Shown in pieces: positions 43,801 through 57,000 of a DNA stretch of 64,000 nucleotides. The notes under the pieces were generated by a model. It saw nothing but the letters and a program-made list of their open reading frames with translations. It made no database searches and was not told the origin of the DNA. The DNA is from Arion vulgaris (lineage: Eukaryota > Mollusca > Gastropoda > Stylommatophora > Arionidae), in contig CM036762.1 in assembly GCA_020796225.1 (NCBI GenBank), positions 55,825,740-55,889,739 of the forward strand. Reading direction: 5' to 3'. Position numbers and translations under genes: made by a program. Within the stretch, counting starts at the first letter, position 1; each line of letters opens with the position of its first letter.

Positions 43801-46800
43801 CTTGCATTCCAAAGGTTGTAGGTTCAAATCCGGACCACAACATTCTGTTCACGGGTGTATTTTTTCAGAGACTCCTAGGATTTTTGCAGAAGCTACTGAG
43901 TTCGTCCTTTGTGCAATACTCTCGACATATGGTATGCCATTTCTGAGGAGAGGAACCAAACCATATGGGGTAAAACATGGTGCAGTGTAGTCAATCCTTT
44001 GGCTTTTGATCGTTTGTATAATACAGTTTTGTTGCCAGGACTGTCATTTTTGACAATAAAGATAGATCAGGGGGTTCCAAAAGCATTTGAAGCTGCAGTT
44101 TATTTCTGCAATAATTGACCCCCCGAAGTATCATCATCAAATAGACTTTCCTAAACAGAACTTTGCCACCCTAACGATTCTTTGGAATTTCTCTCTCATA
44201 GGCCGTGTCCCGCTTCTGCAGCTATCATTCTCAAATTTGCAATCACATCCTAAATCCATCTGCTTAGTGGTCTTCCTCTTCTCCACTTTACAGTAATATG
44301 GTGTCAGATCTGACGTGGTTATAGGGAGGGGGGCTGTCAGAGCGGACTCATGCCTATACTTATTTATAAATATAGGGGATGTTCTTCGGTTTCTTCGCGA
44401 CTGTCTGTTGGATGAGGACACTAAAATCGATGTTGAATTGATCAAGCGATTTTGGCAGTTTAGAGTTACCCGTTGTTCAAGTCGAACTGGATGTCTGAGA
44501 GGCAGAGTGAGAGGTGTGTTTAATCAGCGAGCCACGGAACCATCAGTATGCATACTCTTCGATATCTGTTGGGGAGACTGAGCACCTATGGGTCTGCCCA
44601 GAGTGCAATGACATCAGTTTAGTAACCAATATAAATATTTATAACCACTTTGTACCTACAACAGTAGAACACATGGTCTTAAGAGTACAATAGACAGATG
44701 GGATACAATAGAACATCAGGATAGAAGGTGAGAGGAAGACCACGAAAAAAATGGTGGGATGGTATAGCAGAATCCTGTCAAAAAGCAAAAATAAATATCA
44801 CCCAAGCCACTATAGCAGCGCATAACAACTGGATACAATGACACTAGGCAAAAACCTGGTAACAGTGTGACAACAATAGAAGAAGCAGTGGCGTCTTGTC
44901 CTTAAGGGCCAGTGAGACCGGGCCCCCCCAAAAAATAATGTATAACGTGTATTTATTATTTTATAAATTAAAATATAGCAACCAAAAACCATGATTTATC
45001 CGGAAAAAAATGTCTGACACCATCAACAAAAATTATCACAAGCCGCCACTGAGAAGAAGTAACCATATTTATTTTTTGACATAGAAACAGTTTTTATTGT
45101 TATAGAAATAGTTATGGAGGTACATTCACCTTCTTATATATGTGAGATTGTATTTGTTTTGTATTGATTTAAGCATACTATCAGTTTTAATACTTAATAT
45201 GTGGATAAACTTGCTGGTTGTCTATCTTTGTAATATTTGTGGTCAACTATAACAAATTTAATTTATTGTTTTGAACAGAGAATCTGCCTTGCTTGAAGAG
45301 TTGCGTTGTTGTGAAGATGATTTAAGATATGAGGAAATTGTTGGCCAACTTCGAGAAAAGGGTGTAGACCCAGAGGAAATTGAGGAAATGTTGTACCACA
45401 GCAACTTTCCTCAACAAATGTATCATGGTGAAAATTATGATGAAAATGAGGAAGAAGACGCAGAGGGAACAGTGTCATCTTCATCTCAAGGTCAGATGCC
45501 ATATATGCGAAATCAGTTGAGACCTCATGTTCAGACATTCCCAGCAGGTGGACTGAATCAGACGAGAATGTATCCATCCCCAGCAGTTGGGCAGAACCAA
45601 ACAGCAACTTCTTCTGCATCTGCCAGCATGCAAGGACAGCAGGTGAATTCAGTGCCTTCAGGTGGATTTAATCATCAAGGAATGTCGAATAGTACATCAG
45701 CTGTGTCCACAGATAGTACATGTCACCAGGCAAAGACTTCTAGCCTTCAAGGTTTACTGTTCCAGTCACAGCAGAGGGTTTCAGATAGTGGTTCATCGGC
45801 TTCCACACTGACAGGTGTACAAGGGGATGCAATGCATCCTCAGCAGCAAGAACTGAAAATTTTAGGACATGGAAACCAACAGAAGAAAGTTTTTCAAGGT
45901 AGTACAATGGAAGCAAGTCAACCCACTACTCAGACAGGTGGTTGGCAGCCACTTCAAAGTATAGTGAAAGCCCAGACTCAGTTGAGACTAGGAGACTCAA
46001 GGCAGCCAACACCAAAAGTCATTCCACCACTTGGTAACACTCAAGCTCTGCAAGTTCCAAGACCCAGCCTAATAAACAAACCACCTCAGTTACAAAGTCA
46101 AGGTCAAATTGGAGCTCCTAGAGTACAAGGATGTGCCCAAGGTAATCTTTCAGGTGTTGTGATACGACCAGTACAGCATTTGACAATAATGAATAACAAT
46201 CAGGCAGGTTTATCTGGTCAAGGAGGACAGAACCGACCTTTGATTGTCAGACAGATGGCACCAGTACAACAGTTAATCATCAGTTCCTTACCTACTAATC
46301 AGCAGAGTGGACTTGTAGGAACACCTGCCAAAGTATCGCCTCCAGTTGTCAAAACTAACTGTCCACGGACACCTTTACCAGTGAATCAAAAGCCTCAAGA
46401 ACAGCAAGGCATGCCTGAAACATTAGTACTGGCTTCAAGTCAACAGCAAGTTTCTAACAAACCTGTCCTACCTGTTACTCAGAGTATTCAAGTCCAGCAG
46501 AGTATGATTCAAGCCCCTCAACTGAAAGCAGCATTAGAGAAAGAGACTGCTCCAAGTGAAGCTCGGCTTGCAAGGCTTAATGTCATGTACATGCAGCAGA
46601 ATCTAGACAAAGAAATAATGGCCAAGAAAGGGCCTCTGCCTCCTCTTGGACCACTACCTCCTCATGGACCACTGCCTCCTCAAGGACCACCGCATGGTCC
46701 ACAAAACCCAAATACTCAGATTTTAACACTCCAGAACAGATTATCTTCACCTCAAAATATGAACCAGTTTCCTGTTGGACATTTAGGTCAAGCAATGCAT

Positions 46801-49800
46801 CCTCAGAAGCAACAGAATCAAACTCCTCCTGCTTATCAACCCAAGCATCAGCTTCCTCCTCGCCAGCCTATTCCTGCCATTGTGAACCCAAACTCTAGCA
46901 CAAATCAGACTGTATCAGGTGGTAGACCTATTTGTAGTGTTGTCCCATTCACATCCCAGAATCGGGGTCAGATTCCTCCAACAAATATCCCAAGACAAAG
47001 CACTCCTCAACAAAGTGCTAGTTTTGTAAGACCTAGAAATCCTTCTCCTTTATCCCCGCAGCAAATTGGTAGCACTCCACAACAAATTGATAGCACTCCC
47101 CAGCAAATTGGTAGCAGTCCTCACCAAATTGGTAACACTCCTCAGCAAATTGGTAGCAGTCCTCAGCAAATTGTTAGCACTCCACAGCAAATTGGTAATA
47201 CTTCTCATCAAATTGGTACCACTCCTCATCAAATTGGTAACACTCCTCATCAAATTGGTAACACTCCACAGCAAATTGGTAGCAGTCCTCACCAAATTGG
47301 TAGCATATCTCAGCAAATTGGTAGCAGTCCTCACCAAATTGGTAGCACTTCTCAGCATTTTACAGGGATGTTACCAAATAAAATGAGTATGCCAGCCATA
47401 ACTCACAGTACATCATCATCTTCTGCTAGTCCTACCACAGCAGCCAGTAGATGTCTTACACAAGGAAACACTGTACCTCTTACCTCTAATCAGACTGTCG
47501 CTCAGCATCCAGTGTCTGATCATGCCCAGCAACAGCAGCCTCAGAATCCAAGTGTCAAGTAAGTTGTACAAATTGTTGTGGTTTTAGTTTCTGAAATTAC
47601 CAGCTGAATTTTACAAAAAACAGAGAAATAGGCCATGGGAATTCATAGGTTGAACAGCATGAATAATTAATTACATAACACGGACAAGTTAACAAAAGTA
47701 AAAAATTTTGAGGACGAAACCGCTGATAGTTCCCATGAATATATATAGTCATCATGCTAACTAGCGTAGGTGATCATGGATCTCCACAAATGTTTGTCCT
47801 AGTTGTCACTGTGTGTTCAAAACCTCTCCGTTTCATATCTCTCTAGCCTGTGCCACCCCTGGCTCTTAGGGCAGCAACAAATGCACACCATTCTTCTCTA
47901 TTCTTGGCTATCCTTTGTATTGTGTTCCAGCTGATTCAGTTCTTGTTCTACTGTTCTCCTCCAGTTCGTTTTTGGATCTTCCACGTTTTCATTTACCCTC
48001 TGGTGTCCATCTCAGTGCAGTTTTTGTGGACAGAGTCAGTCTCCATGTGTATCACATGTCTGATCCATCTTCAGCAACTCTTTTGGATGATGGTTCCCAT
48101 ATTCACCTGTTGACACTGTGCAAGCAGTTTTTTGTTGGAGATAGTATTTGGCGCACAATCTTTCACAGATCTTCTTCTTTGCGTTCGTTCTTTACGACCA
48201 ATTTTAATCACTTTTGTGATATGTTTGATCTTTGCCAAGAACGTGTATACGTTGCACATTGGTTTGGTAGGCCCCTAAACGCATAGACTTCTACACGTTT
48301 AGGACACATGCATCCGATTTCAGCCAAACCTCCTTAGTCGCCTCTACGACATGCATGGCAGGTAACAGCGGTTCTATTCTTTACACCCCAAATTTGGGCC
48401 CGGTAACCACTCGGGCGTTTCACAGATAAGTTGTATGAAAGGTGGAGAGTTTGGACATATCTCGTTCTGTCATATCTCGTTCTGTCATTCTTTATATATA
48501 TTTATTTATTTATGATTTATAGCTAAGAATACTGAAAATGTTCTGGCCACATATAGTAGCAAATAAACAGCTTTTAAAACAAACAAACTGTACATCGTTG
48601 GAGACCATCATTAAAAGACAGAAATATTGGTGGATTGGGCATGCATATCTTATGCCAGTATAGACATTGGCTAGGACAACTGTCCGAAGGGAAAAGAAGG
48701 CATGGATGTTAAAAAAAAAACATGGAGAACTGTGGAAAGATAGTTGAAAGATTGTGACCTGAACTGGGTAACAATTAAAAGGAATGCAGCAGAATGGCAA
48801 CAATAAAAATATCTTGTTGAAGTCGTATTTGTCATACAGGACATGAGGAGGATATAGATATATGATTGTACAGTTACATAATGTCTACAGGCTAAACTTG
48901 TGTGCAGGGTTAAGGAATACAGTAGCTACAATGTAAAAAGTATATAGGATAGTGTAAGACATAATAAAACACAGATCAGAATACTAAGAGCATGCATATT
49001 CCCAGTGGCAACATATGGGTGTGAAGCATGGATATTTAACAAGGCAGTAGAAAACGTGTGCTTTTGGATATACATTTGACAGAAAAGTTCTTCGTATATC
49101 ATGGACAGAGAAGGGAACAAATAGATCTATCCAGAAAGAACTCAAAATTAAAGAAAATTGGTTTATACTAAAAATAAGAATGAAAAAATTGAAGTATTTT
49201 GGACATATAAAGAGACATGAAAGGCTGGAGAAGACCATCATGAAAGGAGGCATCCCAGGAAAAGAGAAGAGGAAGACCACAGAGAAGATGGATTCAGGAT
49301 GTAACTGATGGTTTGCGCATGACGGCTGCAGAGGATGAGAGAGACTCTTATGGTTAGCAAAGTTCTGCTCAGGACAAGCTATTTGATGATGAGGGCATAA
49401 TATAAGATATACATTTAATTGTCTGATTTACATATCTAATGTCTGATTTGCATATCTAATGTCTTGTTTCCATTACATCAGGTCTGAGACATTTAGTCTA
49501 GATCATCTGTCAGAAGATAAGTGTATCATCACAGGCAAAGGGAAACAACAAGGTTTAACAGTCAACATGGTTTACCAATTAAGATCTCCCAAAGATAATT
49601 CTCTTGTTCTAGCCTTGTGGAATGGAGAACGTTTTGAAGATTTGAAGCATGCAGACATGAAAGGTAAAGAAATCACTTCATGGAATGAACTTGTTTTTGA
49701 GGAAATATGAAAAATTTGTCATATATGTAGAGAACTTCTGTAGTATCGTTTTGATGCTAGTGATTTATCTATTCTTTTGAATAATAGTTTAAGTAAAGGA

Positions 49801-50990
49801 ACCCTTTTTCATACCTCAAGGTATATTGGATAATATGGTGTTAGGCCCATTTTGAAAAAAATTGACCATCAGCACACGATGGTTGATGTGGTCAACATCA
49901 TGCCGGCCATCTTTACTTTCCTGGTACCCAATTGAGGTTGGGTCGACCTGAGAGTCGTTACGGTTGGAAAAATATTCCATGTCCACTGTGGAATTGAACC
50001 CTGACACTAGCCTAAGAAGCGAGTTCACTAACAACTACGATACCGCGGCTCTCTTAATTATAGTGTGGCGGTAGTCTTATTTTATTTCCTTGAACATGGA
50101 TCAACAAAGTAGTCAGTGGCCCTGTGATGCCTTGTAGGGTCACAACAAAATCTCTTCGCTTGCACGGTTTGTGGTTATCCTTTGCAGGGTGCCTAAGTCT
50201 GCAAACTGTGCAGCTCCACCTATTCTGTTCTCTGCCAGGTTGTTTTTGGTCTCCACTTCCTTCCGGTCCACTGCATGGCTTTTCCTGTGATGATCTCTGG
50301 ATCTTTTCTGGGTACATGTCCTATCCATCTCCAACATCTGCCTTATATCCTTTGAGTATTCACAGTGGTGAAGACAGCCAATGACAATCAAGGTTCTTAG
50401 GGCATATAATGTGAAGAGAAGGTTTAGAACATTTGGTAACAAGTAAAATTCAGGGAAGAAGAGATCATGGAAGACAGGTAGAAGATGTTGGATGGTCTGA
50501 CAAAAGATTGTGGTTTGACAAAAGATCCGCCTGAGTGGTTACCGAGTCCCAAATTTGGGGTGTAAAGAATAGAACCACTGTTACCTGTCACGCATGTCGT
50601 AAGAGCGACTAAGGAGGTTTGGCTGAAATCGGATGTACATGTCTTAACGTGTAGAAGTCTATGCATTTAGGGCCTACCGGACTGCCTAGAGTAGTTGATA
50701 GTAGCTCGCCTGCTAGCTGTGAGACGCCTCATAGCTCGGGTTCGAACCTACTGTCTGGCATTTGTTCGAGTCCTGGTCTTACTCAGGACGATAACGTGAG
50801 TACCTCTGAAGTCGGAGAAAATCTGCCTGTATGGCGAGGAATACTAATTACGAGTACATTGAGCACACAGCTGCCAGTGTAAGTAATTTACAATGTCACG
50901 CTGCTGCCATTGTAAGAAATTGGAAAAAACGGATTTTCACGCAAAATCAGTTTCAGAGATGAAACTTCGTCTGAGTTGAAAGCGGACGAA

Positions 50991-51030
<40 letters not shown>

Positions 51031-54000
51031 CTACCAAACCAATGTGCAACGTATACACATTCTTGGCAAAGATCAAACATATCACAAAGAGTGATTAAAA
51101 TTGGTCGTAAGAACGAACGCAAAGAAGAAGAAGACAAAAGATTGTCAGAACTGATTAACTGCACTAAGGAGAGTTGTGGAGAGACATGATCGCCTACCCT
51201 GGCAGGCATGGCACTTAATTGATTCACAGTGGTTATTTAAATAAGCAGAGAGGATTAACATTTGAAAGACAGACATCATACTTCGATAGGAGAGGAATAA
51301 ATTGTAAGGGTATTTCACATCTATGGTCTCCCTCTTAACAATGTCATCATACTAACAAATGGAGGCTTTTTGAATACACTTTCTTGCTTCTTCGGGTGCC
51401 AAGCAGTGGACGATGTCAGAAAAATACTTCTTCCTCTGAAGCCAGATTACATGAAACTTCTTCTGCACTCAGTATCTCATGCTCAGAAGTCAGAACAGAG
51501 AGATAAATTGCATCCATGGGCAGCCCCATTTCATGTAACATGTCTGAACTTTATGATATCTACATGTCCCATTTACATTGTTAGGTATCCATACCTGTTA
51601 GGACTGAGATGTTGTCTTTGGTCAATTTTCAGAGAGGGAATGAGCCTTTTACAGAAAGCCCATTGCAGTTAAGTCACTGCTTTGTCTCAAACCCCTTTAG
51701 ACTTGATGTAACAAAACAGAATGGGACAAAATATGAACTTCGACAAGACAGAATATATGATAATATAATAACAAGAGAGGAAAATAAAAAGAAAGATGAG
51801 TACAGACAAGTAGATAGTATGAAAATCAAAAGAACAGAAACATATAATTACTTGATCATGAATTTCAGTGGCTCCATCATAGTTATGAGAAGTCTAGAAT
51901 ACAATCAGGAAATAGGTTTACGCTGCCCTACCAATCTTGCTAAAATTCAAGTGTCTGTCCTGTAGCACTAAAATCACACTTTATGAAACTGTAGTACCAT
52001 TTGTTCTATATAAATCTAAAACCTGGAGCATAACAAAACATGACACATTATTACAGACCACAAATCTTTAGGCACAACAAGGATGAAAATAGTGGAGAAG
52101 GAGAAACAATAAGAACTTATATAACTTATTTAAAGCACCATTAATTACCACAATAATGAAGGTTAATCAAATAATATGACTGGAGCATATTGAAAGGATT
52201 TAGAGAACAGAGAGCCTTAAAATTGCATGTACAAAAAAGATGAAGGGAAAGACCTTGAGGCAGATGAAGAAAATGATGGAGAGATAACAGTGAAGTTGAC
52301 CAAGAATTATCAGGTGTCAACATTTGGAAAAAGAAGGTTAAGGACAGATGAATGAAGGTGGGTGATATCTGCAGCAATTCACCTCAAAGGCTCAGAAAGG
52401 ATAAGAAGTAGTTTAGAGAAAATGAAAATGTAGGTCGTGATTCCTGGAACAAGCTGTTGCCGAATTACCGAGATGATGGTGGCAGCAGGACAATAAAAAA
52501 AACTTTGAACATGAGAATGAGTCAGGCATGAGAACTGATTAGAGAATTTCTGAAATAGTTCAGACAAATGACATTGAGAAAAATAAACGGTGGATACAAC
52601 CCAGAGCATTACACGATAAATACATTAAACAAAAAAGTGCAGATCACAGTCTTCAGACTTAGAATGGGACACTGCAGTCTCAGAGCACACCTCCATATAA
52701 TGGTGCTCCTGGACTTGGCTGCCTGCACCTGTGGAACACCAAAGCAGTCCCCTAAGCACATCCTGTGAGACTGCCCCAGACTGAGCCTCGTGAGAATGGA
52801 AATCTGGCCAACAGAAAAAGCCCTCCAGAACAAAATACAGGGGAATCGGTGAAGACCTCAAGTGAACTGCCCTGTTTGTGACACATACCTGAGTATTCAC
52901 ATAGCAAGTTGATCGCAGAAGACTAGATTACGTATTTTTCAGGAGGGTTGTGGAGAGAGCAACATTCTACATGACAATACATACACTTTATGGGGTTTAA
53001 TTTTTTTATGTACGTTTACATAATCTACTGTTTACCCAATGTACATTTATTAGCTCTTGCACCGCCGGGTCAGGGAACTCATAGTGGACCACAACAGCCA
53101 AGTGATAAATCAGGGTCATATATCCAGAAAGCACAGGTTACACAGCAAGGTGGACAAGCCATGATGTCAAGGTAAATTTTGATTAGTTTCTGCATCATTG
53201 ACTTTCATAATACTACATCTGTAACTTCTTCTTTGAACTGCTCGATATCAACCACTTGTTAAACCACTCTTTGTGATCTATATGTGATCCAAGCCTAAGC
53301 ACACATTTGCCTTATAAATATATATAAATAAATAAAATATGCCATAAAATAAAAATCTATAGAAGTTATACCATAACACAGGCAAGTTATCATAAGTGAA
53401 ACTTCTGAGGTCATGCATTTATCTTTTGGCAAAATATGGATGTGAATCTTGGACATTTACACAAACATAAAAAAAAAAGAAAAATCAAAACTTTTGAAAC
53501 AAGGGGTTGCAGAAAAGTTATTATAAATTCTCTGGACAAAGTAGAAGGAAAATACAGATATCTTACATGACTTAAGGAACATTGATTCATAAACAATATC
53601 ATTGTGTTCGTAGCGCATTGGACTGCGGGTGACTAGCTCTCTGTGTGTGCGGGTTCAATTCAGCGGGCTGGCAGAAAAGCCACAGGTTCCCCAGATTCAC
53701 GGTGTTCGTGGCACTGAACCAAAGAGTTACGATGTCCATGGCACCGAGCCGAAGAGCTGACTGCTCAAGTGCTTCTGGATTGGAAAAAAAAACCCAAAAC
53801 AATATCATTTCTCGGAAAGTGAAATATGTTGGTCACATTAAACATTACAGTAGTTTAGAGATACTGAAGCAAGCAATACTGACAAATCGAAAATCAGGGC
53901 ATATCCTTTACAGGACGTAGCCATCAACCACAGTAAATGAGTCTTTGATTTTCTAGGCACCATTTATACATTCAGTAGTTTCTTTCTGAATGGTGAGGTC

Positions 54001-57000
54001 TATTTTTACCTTTTGTAAAAACCACAATAGAACGAATTTGCTTCCAACAAACTGCCTGCCGCGGGGTTTGAGCCAGGTACTCTTGGGTTGTGAGCTCATT
54101 AACGCTAAGCTACAGATGCTCACAGCATAGCAGTACTGTAGGACATAATTCCATGTAGGGTACAACTTTGTCAACAGGACATGGGAAACTTTGATTGAGG
54201 AGACAAGGAAATTACTTCTTTGTTCGCCTGCTATGAATTCAGACGGAGTCAGGACACCTGATATGTCGCTTCTGACTGATTTTTGCATGGAGGTTTGCTT
54301 TCCTTTTTATCAGTGTCCCTCACCATACAGGTGTATCTTCTCCAACTTCAGAGGTGAGAAATTACTGTAGGTTGAGTGTCTTTCAGGTGGACTGTAATGA
54401 AAATGATGTTAATTACGTACAATGTACATAAATATATGAAACATTTGAGTAAGTATATGCCATGTTGCTTGTAAACAAGTTGCAGCTATTTAAACAATTT
54501 TTTTTCCTCAGTGAGAAAGACAGAAAAGTTGCAGGTTCATCTGCAGTGCCAGGTGGCAGCTCCAAGTTCCAAGTAGAATTCATGCAGTCATTATCTCACA
54601 AAAGTGATGAAGAACAGAGGTAATGTGTTTTTCTAGATCTGCTTTTATAATAACCCTCATAATGTAAATTGGGGTCAGAATGAGTTATTCAGTGCTACAT
54701 AAAGCCGATACTGACATACAGATGAGAGTCATGGACAGTAAACGAACAGATAGAAAAATCTATGGAGGCCAAGAAGATGTAGTTTTACAGAAGAATAATG
54801 AGAATCAAATGGACTGCTAAAATGACGAATGTGGAGGTGTTGAATGAGGCCAAGACACAGAGAAAGCTTATTATCAATATAAGAAAGATGCAATCATCAT
54901 TTTTTGGACATGAAGAAAGAGGCAATCATCATTTTTTGGATATGTTCATTTTTCGAATATGTTATGAAAAGGGGAGGCTTAGAACACATTGTGACAACCG
55001 GTAAAATTGAGAGGAGACAAGACAGAGAAAATTTTGGATAGCCTGACTTCATGGCACGGAAGAGCATCAACATCTGAGATGATAGCAAACACCAGAGACA
55101 GAGATTTGTGAAGATCCATAATCACCTTCGTCAGCCGGCACGGCACCTGATGATGATGTTCCCTCATAATAGAGTTCTAACAATTGTATCGGCTAACGAA
55201 TATTTGGACTGGCATAATGTTCAGATTGAAACATTAATTTTGAATGGTAGATAACGCCAGTGGTTACCGGGCCCAAACCCTCGCCAGTGATTCAGAGTTT
55301 GCACACTGCATCTGAGATCTTCATGTGTAATAAAGAGATCGGAGCACACATGGTTACTCACCGAAGTACAGTGATGATTGTCCTATCAATAAGTCACATC
55401 AGAGCATATAATAATTTTTTTTGGGTATTATATTGCTTGTAAACATGTGAAATCTTCAATGAGATATACAATTAGAGGTCGCTTACTCAAATATCAAAGA
55501 TATATCCAGGATATGATGTGAACAGATGATACTTCTGGCATTATGCAAATATAATTTGCTCAGGTTTAATTTGTTTGTCAAATTATGAATTGTTGTCCCG
55601 CCCGAGTAGTTACCGGGCCCAAATTTGGGGTGTAAAGAATAGAACCACTGTTACCTGCCACGCATGTCGTAAGAGGCGACTAAGGAGGTTTGGCTGAAAT
55701 CGGATGCATGTGTCCGCTAGGGAATGCTAACCTGAAACAATTGCTTGCAGAAAACGGATACACCAGGCAGTAAGGCGCATAACATGGTGCAACGACCCTC
55801 ACAATGAGAAATGGGATCGCCAGTGGTTACCGGGCCCAAATTTGGGTGTAAAGAATAGAACCACTGTTACCTGCCACGCATGTCGTAAGAGCGACAAGGA
55901 GGTTAGGCTGAAATCGGATGCATGTGTCCTAGCGGTAGAAGTCTATGCTTAGGGCCTACAAACCAATGTGCAACGATACACGTCTGGCAAAATCAACATA
56001 TCACAAAGAGTGATTAAAATTGGTGTAAAGAACAAACGAAAAAGAAGAAAAAGAAATGGGATAACAGATTCTACAGTTGGCCATCTGCCTCTCAGATTTA
56101 GCCACGCAGTAAGAATGTAAGACCTACCATCACGAGTGGAAGGGCACAAACGGGAAAGCAGAAATCATAGGAATTATATCCTACAGATCTGCCCCAGTAT
56201 GCAGACTTTGGAAGAAAGAGGTGGCCCACTTACACTAGCGTCCAAGACAAACTGTATGGCGTGGCTGATAATTTGAGACAGACGGCTGCCTTTATTAGAG
56301 AAACCGAAATCCCAATCTAGTGAGAACGAAGAAGAAGAATTGCTGTCCAGCTTTACCACATCAATAAAAAATACCTTCATATCAGCATTTTTTCGTAAGT
56401 TTTCCCCAATATTATCATTTTTATTTAATATGTAATATGATTGATTATAATTTTTTGAAACAAATTTTAGAGTTACTGATACTTTAAAGCGTTCTCCTAG
56501 TGAACTTTGAGTTATCGTAAAGGTCTAGTTTGAGTTCCTAGCTTCCCATATTGATAGTTGGTATACTTATATTGATATAGAAAGTAAGTTAAATGAATTT
56601 GAAAATAGATGTCTGCGAAAAATAATGAACATAAAATGGGACGAATTCAGAAGTGATGAAATCAGAGAAATGTCTGGTCAACCACTAGTAACAACTGTTA
56701 TAAGAAGGGGAAGATGGAGTTATGAGAAGAAATGATCAATGAATACCAAAGCAGACATTGAAGTGAGAGGCAAAGAGTTCAAGAAAAAGACGAACGATAT
56801 AGGGAACCCTGAAATGAACTTTGCTGAGATGCGAGAAATAGCCATTAGCTTTGTTCTGTTAAAATTTTGCACTGGTAGCTTTCAGTTTGGAATATCTTCA
56901 TTGCACTCCGGACATGTCCATAGGTGCTCCGATCTCCTTCGCAATATCTCCAACAGCGTCCAGCGACTGACCGTACCAGTTCGATTTTGATTGATGAGCC

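Larger units (their letters stand above)
50100..51215 (+). mobile_element. LINE theta relic split by a SINE nest
   Basis: 50100-50384 is decayed LINE tail sequence that reads better on the minus strand (RSRDHHRKSHAVDRKEVETK). 50385-50526 and 51133-51215 are the two halves of a plus-strand LINE theta 3' end, split by SINE A at 50527-51132. Confidence 0.68.

Noticed and set aside
47050..47386. Leu/Thr-rich ORFs in other frames over the heptad repeat
   Set aside because: Shadows of the 21-bp period. The plus frame that continues from 45279 to a proper donor is the real one.
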